Shown: piece after piece, positions 57,607 to 64,000 of the stretch
Position numbering within the stretch: the first letter of the stretch is position 1
Layout: each line of letters begins with the position of its first letter
DNA from: Burkholderia ambifaria AMMD
Lineage (GTDB): Bacteria > Pseudomonadota > Gammaproteobacteria > Burkholderiales > Burkholderiaceae
Length of the DNA: 64,000 nucleotides
Reading direction: 5' to 3'
NCBI RefSeq assembly: GCF_000203915.1
Contig: NC_008390.1
Coordinates: 186,001-250,000 of the forward strand
Program-made: the position numbers and the translations under genes
Notes under the pieces: model-generated
The model's database searches: none
Told to the model about the DNA's origin: nothing
What the model saw: the letters and a program-made list of their open reading frames with translations, nothing else

Positions 57607-59783
57607 GCGTCAAATGGGCCGACCCGGTGCCTCAGGGAGGGCGTGTGGCGGGCAGTGTCACGGCGTTGAGAAAAGGGCGCGCGCTGGTGTGCGATGCTTT
57701 GATGTCCTGCCCCCAGACGCTCCACATCACACTGTTCTTTGACGGCACGAACAATAACGACGTGCAGACCAATCCGTTGCGGGATTCGCTCGCACGCACG
57801 CATAGCAACGTTGCTCGACTCTACAACGCAGCACAGGATAAGAACGAAGAGGGGATTTTCGCATTCTACATTCCCGGCGTCGGTACTCCGTTTAAAGAGA
57901 TTGGCGAGCTGACGTACTCGACTGATGGTAAGTCGATGGCAAAGGGTTTCGGCAGTCGTTGCGTGTGGGGCTATACAAGGGTACTGAATGCCATTTACAA
58001 GGCCATTGCTACGGACAAAACCCGGATCCTGATTCCGGATGACAAAGCCAACGACATTTGCGCAGCCGTAGCCGATGGCCACAAACTCCCGCTGGTCGGC
58101 TGCACCGATCGACTGGGTCTCGCCCACAAGCAGGCCGTCGATGAGGGACGATATCCGCAGACGGTCAAGCAGATCTGGATCAACGTGATCGGCTTCTCCC
58201 GCGGGGCGGCATCCGCGCGCGTGTTCGTGAACAAGCTGATGAATGAATGGGCGCGGAATGGGCGGATTGGCTACCAGACTGGCAAGTATGCACTGAACTA
58301 CAAGGTCAACTTCGTCGGTCTTTTCGATACGGTTGCCTCTGTCGGACCACCCGACTCGACGCGCGCAACCGTGGACTTCGGCGCATTCGACGGACACTTC
58401 GCATTCGCTGACGACGGGAGGCTTAATATCCCGAAGGATGTGCGATTTTGTTATCACGCGTTCTCAGTACATGAGCAACGCATGAGTTTCCCGCTTGACT
58501 CGATCCGCAACGGGGACAGCTACGATGGCGGCATTCGTGAAGAGGTGGCCTATCCAGGCGTCCATTCGGACGTGGGTGGCGGTTACGCCCCGAACGAACA
58601 GGGCAAAGGAGGCGCCACGTCGAAAGCGAATGACGACAGCCACAAGCTAAGTCAGATCCCGCTGCACGATATGTACCTGAAGGCGGCCTCGTATGGTGTG
58701 CCGCTGGTGGATAGTGATTCGATAAGCAAACGCGCAGATCTGGTTGCCGACTTCGCGCTGGCCCCGTCACTGATTGATGCGTTCAATGCGTGGCGCAAGA
58801 CCGTCGAGAATGTTAGCAGCGTAGAAGACGCGCTGAAGGCCGGACTAGGTCAGATGTTGGCATGGCGAACGCTGCGTGCGGATATCGGCAATCCGCAGCG
58901 CTATGTCACCGGACAGCCATTCTTCAAGCGCGCCCACGAAGACCAGATGACGCCGCACAAGGTTCAGCAGGCGCTCCCGAAGGCGGCAGAGAACGATGCG
59001 ACGATGAAGAAACTGCAGTCGCAATACGATCTCCTCCGGGCAAATGCTATGACATCGTCGATCGGCGGATACGCGTCGTACATGAACTCGACACCACAGG
59101 CGAAGGTGATTCGCGAGGCAATGGATCGGCGCAACGAACAACTGGCCGGCGCGGTGGCTCATCCCGGGGTCAATAAGCCCAAGCCTGCGCGTCCGGGGGA
59201 AGGACCGCTGGATGTTGCGACCAATGATCAGACCGACCTGCGGCAGGGCGCGGAAGAAATGCGGCTGCTTCTGGGGCACCTGTATCCAGACCAGTGCGAA
59301 CGGTGGCAGGTGAAGCGCACGGAACATCGTCCGGTGGTGATTCCCGGCGGCGAAATGATCAAGGTGCCGCCAACTCTTGTTGTCGCGCACGATCAACCGG
59401 GGAGCGACTCTCCCTGCGTCACACTTGCGTATAGCGGAATATTGCTCAACTCGACCTGGTCGACGATTGTGCAACATTATCGAGTGCAGGACGACGTGAT
59501 GGCTGCGCCATTGCCTGGCGTGGAATCATTCCTGCGCCAGCATACGTCGCCCGACGCCGTGAACAAGTTGCCCGCGGCCGCCATTACCCTGTTTGACGAC
59601 TACGTGCACGACAGCCGCTGCTGGTTCCGGATACCGTATTTCCATGAATATGCACCCGGGGGATATGGTTTCCCGCGAGTCATATTTGCAGGCGGGGACA
59701 ATCGCAAGGCCTATCTCGGCCTCGCATCAAACGCTTCGCAACTGGACCTCGGCACTGGCCAAACCCAAGCCGGCTGGGCGTGA
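57603..59783 (+). CDS. DUF2235 (Tle1-like) phospholipase effector
   Basis: The 726-residue T6SS lipase effector has the hydrolase domain DUF2235: LHITLFFDGTNNNDVQTNPL (about 40-60), nucleophile Ser199 in VIGFSRGAASARVF (GxSxG), Asp242 in VGLFDTVASVGPP and His321 in YPGVHSDVGGGY, together a Tle1 triad. The C-terminal 300 residues are a family-specific extension. It should cleave membrane phospholipids in a rival's periplasm. No signal peptide, as expected for VgrG delivery. Confidence 0.92.
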   Translation: MSVKWADPVPQGGRVAGSVTALRKGRALVCDALMSCPQTLHITLFFDGTNNNDVQTNPLRDSLARTHSNVARLYNAAQDKNEEGIFAFYIPGVGTPFKEIGELTYSTDGKSMAKGFGSRCVWGYTRVLNAIYKAIATDKTRILIPDDKANDICAAVADGHKLPLVGCTDRLGLAHKQAVDEGRYPQTVKQIWINVIGFSRGAASARVFVNKLMNEWARNGRIGYQTGKYALNYKVNFVGLFDTVASVGPPDSTRATVDFGAFDGHFAFADDGRLNIPKDVRFCYHAFSVHEQRMSFPLDSIRNGDSYDGGIREEVAYPGVHSDVGGGYAPNEQGKGGATSKANDDSHKLSQIPLHDMYLKAASYGVPLVDSDSISKRADLVADFALAPSLIDAFNAWRKTVENVSSVEDALKAGLGQMLAWRTLRADIGNPQRYVTGQPFFKRAHEDQMTPHKVQQALPKAAENDATMKKLQSQYDLLRANAMTSSIGGYASYMNSTPQAKVIREAMDRRNEQLAGAVAHPGVNKPKPARPGEGPLDVATNDQTDLRQGAEEMRLLLGHLYPDQCERWQVKRTEHRPVVIPGGEMIKVPPTLVVAHDQPGSDSPCVTLAYSGILLNSTWSTIVQHYRVQDDVMAAPLPGVESFLRQHTSPDAVNKLPAAAITLFDDYVHDSRCWFRIPYFHEYAPGGYGFPRVIFAGGDNRKAYLGLASNASQLDLGTGQTQAGWA

Positions 59784-59815
59784 CGTGGGCTGGAAGCCGC
59801 TAACCTGGATTTTCG

Positions 59816-60703
59816 ATGGAACTACAGACTACCTCCCCGCCAGCGCGCCTGATGGGGTTGATCGACGCGGCGGTATGTCCGCCGAAGGTCGTGCCTTTAC
59901 TCGAACGCTCCGGCGTACCGTTCCGCTCCGTTTTCGCCGGGCTGCCCGAAGAAGAGCTCGGACCCGCTTCGCTGTTCTTGGTGCCGGTGAGCGACACGGA
60001 TGCGGACTGGTTTGCGGAGCTCGATCAACTCGACCTTCAAAGTCCCTGTCTGTCGTTGATCTGGAGCCGGGTCGAAATGGATGCGCTCGTCACGCACCTG
60101 CAAGCGTTCCTGTTTGCGGACATTGGCGACAACATGACCGCTATGGTCCGGTTCTTTGACCCGCGTAACACCGGGGTGGTCTTTGACGCATGGGGCGAGC
60201 AGGTTCGCGCCATGTTCATGAGCCCGATCGAGCAGTGGATGTATCGGGGGCGCCACAAGGCGTGGCAGCGCATCCGAAACGATTCGACATCGAGCGCGCG
60301 GATATGCCGCTCCGTCATGGTCCAGTTCGAGCAGGCTGATATTGACGTTCTTACGGCACACACGGAGCCGGACGAGATTCTTGCGGCACTGATCGAGTCT
60401 GGTGATGCCAACGGCGATCGCCCCTATTTCGATCGGTTTGACGACTTCATTCCCCGATACCACCGCGCGGTGGAATGGGGAATCAGTGAGCCGGGGGATC
60501 GCCTGGTTTTCTGCCAGTACACCTACCTGTACGGCATGGATTTTGATCAGCATCGGTTTGTCCATGATCTGCTGGCTCGGCGTCAGCAGACACACGAATT
60601 GTTCGGCGTCGCCATCGCCCGGGTCCCGATGAATGTCTGGGCAGAGATTGAGATACTGACGGCGCGCGACACGGGGCCCGCGCCGCAGTCAGTCACGCTA
60701 TAA
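59816..60703 (+). CDS. DUF4123 effector adaptor (Tap/TEC)
   Basis: The 295-residue protein matches DUF4123 adaptors, which load an effector onto a cognate VgrG or PAAR. The domain covers about 10-150, with LFLVPVSDTDADWFAELDQL and MVRFFDPRNTGVVFDAW. It lies between the phospholipase and PAAR genes, so its cargo is most likely the DUF2235 protein. Cytoplasmic; not itself secreted in known cases. Confidence 0.88.
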   Translation: MELQTTSPPARLMGLIDAAVCPPKVVPLLERSGVPFRSVFAGLPEEELGPASLFLVPVSDTDADWFAELDQLDLQSPCLSLIWSRVEMDALVTHLQAFLFADIGDNMTAMVRFFDPRNTGVVFDAWGEQVRAMFMSPIEQWMYRGRHKAWQRIRNDSTSSARICRSVMVQFEQADIDVLTAHTEPDEILAALIESGDANGDRPYFDRFDDFIPRYHRAVEWGISEPGDRLVFCQYTYLYGMDFDQHRFVHDLLARRQQTHELFGVAIARVPMNVWAEIEILTARDTGPAPQSVTL

Positions 60704-60713
60704 GGGGAGCAAG

Positions 60714-60995
60714 ATGGCATTACAGATGATCGTGGTCGGTGATGAAACCTCGCACGGCGGGCGAGTGATCACCGGTTCGGAAACCCATAGCATCGACGGC
60801 AAAAAGATTGCGCGGCTGCATGACCTGGTGGACTGTCCAGAAAAATATCCGGACGGTCGACCGCACGGCATCAACAAAATTATCGAGGCTCATCCGACGG
60901 TGACGATCGATGGCCAGCGCGTCGCATTGCACGGTCATCATACCGAGTGCGGGTGCACCTTGATTGGCAGCATGACTGCCCGCGTCGGCGACTGA
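60714..60995 (+). CDS. PAAR-domain spike tip protein
   Basis: The 93-residue protein consists only of the PAAR domain: VVGDETSHGGRVITGSETHS at the start, GHHTECGCTLIGSMTARVGD at the end. Conserved His and Cys residues can bind the zinc at the tip of the cone that sits on VgrG. GGGGAGC ribosome site 10 bp after the adaptor gene. It completes the loading set vgrG-effector-adaptor-PAAR. Confidence 0.93.
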   Translation: MALQMIVVGDETSHGGRVITGSETHSIDGKKIARLHDLVDCPEKYPDGRPHGINKIIEAHPTVTIDGQRVALHGHHTECGCTLIGSMTARVGD

Positions 60996-60999
60996 ACTA

Positions 61000-61142
61000 A
61001 CGACATCCGAACCAGACCTCGTATGGCACAGATTTGATTTTTGCGTGAAGCGACCCTGATCCATCTCTCGTTCGAACGGCTCGTGCCCATTTTTCTGCGT
61101 CAGCACGGGCGTCGAATGTTTTCGATTGCTTGGGGGTAGCCT
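61000..61142 (-). pseudogene. N-terminal remnant of a tyrosine integrase
   Basis: On the minus strand, three adjacent frames give KGYP, then KQSKTFDARADAEKWARAV, then EREMDQGRFTQKSN. This is the normal start of phage-type tyrosine recombinases. Two single-base insertions split it (an extra C in the run after KGYP and an extra C near 61070), and the catalytic part is absent. Its place directly inside the right attachment repeat fits the integrase of this island. Confidence 0.75.
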
Positions 61143-61150
61143 TTCCGGGG

Positions 61151-61193
61151 CAATGCGAAGGTCGGGAGTTCGATCCTCCTCCGCTCCACCAAC
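61151..61193. repeat. attR: 43-bp direct repeat, displaced tRNA-Ala 3' end
   Basis: An exact copy of 53211-53253 without the 5' half of the tRNA. It is the ancestral 3' end, pushed right by the insertion. Confidence 0.95.
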
Positions 61194-61202
61194 GAAAATC
61201 CG

Positions 61203-61233
61203 AAGGGCTCGGTCGCAAGACCGGGCCCTTTTT
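61203..61233 (+). terminator. ancestral terminator of tRNA-Ala
   Basis: A 12-bp stem with a GCAA loop (61203-61230) and a T-run, 10 bp beyond attR. Before insertion it would have ended tRNA-Ala transcription. Confidence 0.88.
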
Positions 61234-61295
61234 GTTTTCCAGCATGCCGCGCATAGCGCCGGCGCCCCGTGTATCCCTTTCGACGCGGCCCGCTC

Positions 61296-61976
61296 CTATT
61301 CGGCCGCGTCGCGATCGTGCGCCGCCCCCGCCAGCCCGTGCCTCGTCGCGTGGTAGTGCCGTCGCGCCTTCGCGACGTTTCCACAGGTTGCCATGTCGCA
61401 CCACTTGCGACGCCCAGTCTTCGACCCGTCGATGAACAGCCACGCGCAATTCGGACCCGCGCACATCCGGAGCCGTCCGTCCGGTATCGCGTCGAGAAGC
61501 TTCACGGCGTCGAGCGCAATCAGCTCGGCGGGCAGGTGCAGATCCGCGTCGACGCGCGTATCCGGCGCGTAGCCGAATGCCACTCGTCCGGCCGTCGCGA
61601 CCAGCCGCTGCCTGCTCACCGCCCGCCGCCACGCGTGCTCCAGCGTGGCGAGATCCGCTGCGGCCGGCGATGCGCGGTGTGCGAGCGCATCGAAGATCCC
61701 GAACAACGCTTCACGCAGGCCCTTGGCATCGCGCAACGCGCGGTCGGCCGCCGCCGGGGCTTCGGCCGCGCGGGCCGCGAGCCGCTTCAGGTCGAGCGCC
61801 GGGAGCAAGGTCGCCGACGCCAGCCACGCCAGATACGCGTCGTAATCGGGCAGCCAGTCGCGCGGCGTGTCGTCGCGGCCGGTCACCGTGTTGACGAAGT
61901 CGAGGACGGCGTGACCGCCGATGAAATCGCGCGCCACGAACGTGTGCGCTTCCATAACCGGTGAAGTCTTTGACAT
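61296..61976 (-). CDS. CGNR zinc-finger regulator (ABATE domain)
   Basis: The 226-residue putative transcription factor has an N-terminal stress-response ABATE domain (FIGGHAVLDFVNTVTGRDD, then DYDAYLAWLASATLL) and the C-terminal zinc finger CAGPNCAWLFIDGSKTGRRK, ending WCDMATCGNVAKARRHYH with the CGN motif. It is divergent from the arginase-family gene across 79 bp, so it may regulate that gene. Confidence 0.9.
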   Translation of the reverse strand: MSKTSPVMEAHTFVARDFIGGHAVLDFVNTVTGRDDTPRDWLPDYDAYLAWLASATLLPALDLKRLAARAAEAPAAADRALRDAKGLREALFGIFDALAHRASPAAADLATLEHAWRRAVSRQRLVATAGRVAFGYAPDTRVDADLHLPAELIALDAVKLLDAIPDGRLRMCAGPNCAWLFIDGSKTGRRKWCDMATCGNVAKARRHYHATRHGLAGAAHDRDAAE

Positions 61977-62055
61977 GGGTTAAATCGATACTAACCTTTG
62001 ATGGCATTTTTACAGGTTATCACGCCCGACGACCGCGATTGCGCGAGGAGAAGTC

Positions 62056-63144
62056 ATGACGGAGCCGACCGCTTCATCCGACCTGCAGGCCGAACATTCG
62101 TCAACCGGCGTCGTTCGGCCGATCGAACTCATCGCCGCGCCGAGCAGCCTCGGCCTGAAGCCGAACGGCGCCGGCCGCGAGCCCGACACGTGGCGCGGCC
62201 CGGACGCGCTACTCGCCACCGGACTCGCCGCGCGTCTGGGCGCGCGCGTTGCGTGGCTCCCGCATCCTGCCTATGCGTTCGAGCCGCAACCCGGCACTCG
62301 CATCCGTAACGGCGTGTCGATCCGCGCGTTCTCGCGGGAACTCGCCGCGCACGTCGCCGGTGCGCTCGCACGGGGCGCCTTTCCGATCGTGCTCGGCGGC
62401 GACTGCAGCATCCTGCTCGGGTGCCTGCTGGGCAACCGGCACGCAGGGGGCCGCGGGCTCGTCCACGTCGACGGGCACAGCGACTTCTTCCATCCGGGCA
62501 ATTACGACACGGCGACGCGGCTCGGCTCCGCGGCCGGGATGGATCTCGCGCTGGCGACCGGCCGGGGCGAGCCGCTGCTGACGTGCTGGCCGGACCTCGA
62601 TGGTCCGCTCGTCGACGATCGCGACGTATGCCAGGTCGGCGAGCGCGACGCGGAAACCGCCGAGTTCGAGGCGGCCTACGGCGATATCGTTCGAACGGCG
62701 ATCACACAAACGACGATCCAGCAGTTGCTCGCGCGCGGGCCTGCCGCCGTCGCTGGCGAACTCGTCGACTGGCTGCACAGGCGCGCGCTTCGGCGGGTGT
62801 GGTTGCACGTCGATCTCGACGTGCTCGATCAGTCGCAACTTCCTGCCGTGGATTCGCCCGGCTCGCCGGGGCTGGACTTCGATGGGCTCGATGCGTTGCT
62901 CGGCCTGCTCGTCGCGTCCGGTCGCGTTGCGGGGATCGACTTCACGATCTACGATCCGGGGCTCAATTCGGAGCTGGCGCATGCGGACGGATCGCGCGCA
63001 GCATCGCGCGGAGCGCGGCCGCGCTGCCGGGGGCGCGGCGCCGATAGTGCGGGCCGCCGGATGGAAGACGCCCGGCCGCCGACGCGAACGCGTGCCTATT
63101 TGCGACGCCCGAAACTCGGCCGCTTCCGACTCGCCGCGCGCTGA
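62056..63144 (+). CDS. arginase/agmatinase-family hydrolase with apparent 3' frameshift
   Basis: This is a ureohydrolase-fold enzyme. Metal-site motifs VLGGDCSIL (Cys instead of the usual His), HVDGHSDFF and HVDLDVLD are present. The predicted protein is normal through IDFTIYDPGLNSELAHA (about residue 311), then becomes Arg-rich and non-homologous. Another frame continues with a plausible helix (GRIARSIARSAAALPGARR) to a stop at 63045-63047. One base seems lost near 62985, so the native end is probably 63047. The substrate is unknown. Confidence 0.78.
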   Translation: MTEPTASSDLQAEHSSTGVVRPIELIAAPSSLGLKPNGAGREPDTWRGPDALLATGLAARLGARVAWLPHPAYAFEPQPGTRIRNGVSIRAFSRELAAHVAGALARGAFPIVLGGDCSILLGCLLGNRHAGGRGLVHVDGHSDFFHPGNYDTATRLGSAAGMDLALATGRGEPLLTCWPDLDGPLVDDRDVCQVGERDAETAEFEAAYGDIVRTAITQTTIQQLLARGPAAVAGELVDWLHRRALRRVWLHVDLDVLDQSQLPAVDSPGSPGLDFDGLDALLGLLVASGRVAGIDFTIYDPGLNSELAHADGSRAASRGARPRCRGRGADSAGRRMEDARPPTRTRAYLRRPKLGRFRLAAR

Positions 63145-63372
63145 AGACGCATAGCATGCAGGAGCCCATCTGGGGCGTACCGAACCGTAACGGTTGGGCG
63201 CAATTTGATCGGGGGCTCCGTTACACCCTTATCGGCATCTCCTCACCTGACAGCTCTGCAACTTTCAACGGACACGAGTCGTATTCTGCTGGCGGAGTCC
63301 TCCGTCACCGGTTGACCGGAAACTGCTCCGCATTGCCCAATTCGCCGGATGATAATGGCGGAGTAGTGCGGC
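63145..63372. other. intergenic region before the right-edge gene
   Basis: No gene, terminator or clear promoter; composition is AT-richer than the left flank, hinting at a second acquired segment. Confidence 0.35.
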
Positions 63373-64000
63373 ATGGCCTCGGTGACGATCGATATGGGGT
63401 TCGGCAGGCGAGCGACGCTGTCCACCGACGGTGGATCACGACAGTCGCTTGAACACCGCTCCGCTGTCTTGGAATTGATGCTGCATTGGCCGAAGTACAC
63501 GGGGCTGACGACAGGCGCTGCCGGCTTTCTTCGGGAGCTGCGGCTTGGCCTATTCAAAGGCGATCCGATTGCTGCGCTGAAATCAGCGATCGAGGACGGA
63601 CGAGTGTCGGTATCCATCGACCGTGCGGTGCCAAGTATTGGCGGTGTTGCCGACCAACCGTCGACGCGGCCGTTTTCACGGCCCCTTCGACGCGCAAGCG
63701 TGCCGTCGGTGCCCGCATTGCCGGTAGACAAGCCGCTTCCGGACTGGGCAACGTGGAGCGACGTATCTGCCGACTCGTTGATCGATTATCTGGAAGGCGT
63801 TGTCGCTGAAGGGCGTACAGCCGAGTTTGCGCAACGTGCCGATACGTTGCTCGGGGATGCGCGTCCGTTCGATTACGTGGGTGGGGCAGCGAGCGATGGC
63901 GTCGAATCATTGGCCGCCTCGACCAACAACCCGAACTTTGCGGCAAAGATGCTCGGGTACGATCGCAAGACGTTCGGGCAGATGCTGCACGTGCTGAAGC
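63373..64000 (+). CDS. uncharacterised protein, runs off the window; toxin-like C-terminal segment
   Basis: At least 209 residues are open to the window end. Start ATG 63373 follows an in-frame stop at 63364 and a GGAG 9 bases upstream. The start is MASVTIDMGFGRRATLSTDG; a Pro-rich stretch occupies about 90-125, and the segment NPNFAAKMLGYDRKTFGQML ends the visible part. The last segment reminds me of C-terminal modules of polymorphic toxins (RHS or CDI type), with low certainty. No signal peptide. Lower GC than the flanking core genes. Confidence 0.6.
   Translation, partial: MASVTIDMGFGRRATLSTDGGSRQSLEHRSAVLELMLHWPKYTGLTTGAAGFLRELRLGLFKGDPIAALKSAIEDGRVSVSIDRAVPSIGGVADQPSTRPFSRPLRRASVPSVPALPVDKPLPDWATWSDVSADSLIDYLEGVVAEGRTAEFAQRADTLLGDARPFDYVGGAASDGVESLAASTNNPNFAAKMLGYDRKTFGQMLHVLK

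Overview
The window is a GC-rich piece of a Burkholderia main chromosome, most likely from the Burkholderia cepacia complex. I infer this from the very high GC content, the flagellin O-glycosyltransferase beside fliT-fliD-fliC, the complete flhDC-motAB-che-flhBAFG-fliA block, an SAH riboswitch ahead of ahcY, and two small Burkholderia-type H-NS paralogs. No database search was possible, so names rest on recognised motifs, protein lengths and gene order.

Layout. 1-4 kb: the end of a GT41 glycosyltransferase, then fliT, fliD and fliC on the minus strand, with a sigma-28 promoter ahead of fliC. 4-10 kb: housekeeping and accessory genes (rpsU, tag, a BadF/BcrA-type kinase, a Cof-type phosphatase, aqpZ, an H-NS paralog, a GT4 glycosyltransferase). 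10.7-23.2 kb: flhDC behind a long leader, then motAB, a CheY-like receiver, cheA, cheW, an MCP, cheR, cheD, cheB, cheY and cheZ, with a sigma-28 promoter before motA. 23.5-26.7 kb: DUF2844, DUF3443, VOC and DUF805 genes. 26.9-33.5 kb: flhB-flhA-flhF-flhG-fliA, translationally coupled. Together these genes make and steer the flagellum: FlhDC starts the cascade, FlhAB export the subunits, FlhF/FlhG set place and number, FliA turns on fliC and motA, and the Che proteins bias the motor.

33.7-36.7 kb: SAH riboswitch, ahcY, a small membrane protein and metF, which form a methyl-cycle operon. 36.8-53.1 kb: metabolic, transport and envelope genes: an amidase, dienelactone hydrolase, nitronate monooxygenase, an amino-acid binding protein, an MFS transporter, a 37-copy 9-bp minisatellite, a HugZ-like protein, a second H-NS paralog, a CDF transporter, an Lrp regulator, an exonuclease, a metallo-beta-lactamase-fold hydrolase, rlpA, and the rsmI/yraN/diaA/dolP neighbourhood followed by a cytochrome c.

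53.2-61.2 kb: a 7.9-kb genomic island inserted at the 3' end of tRNA-Ala(CGC), bounded by 43-bp perfect direct repeats. It carries a compact type VI secretion cargo module: VgrG, a candidate immunity lipoprotein, a DUF2235 (Tle1-like) phospholipase, a DUF4123 adaptor and a PAAR tip. Just inside the right repeat is the frameshifted N-terminal remnant of a tyrosine integrase, so the island looks fixed. To its right lie a CGNR regulator, an arginase-family gene with an apparent 3' frameshift, and a gene that runs off the window and ends in a toxin-like segment.
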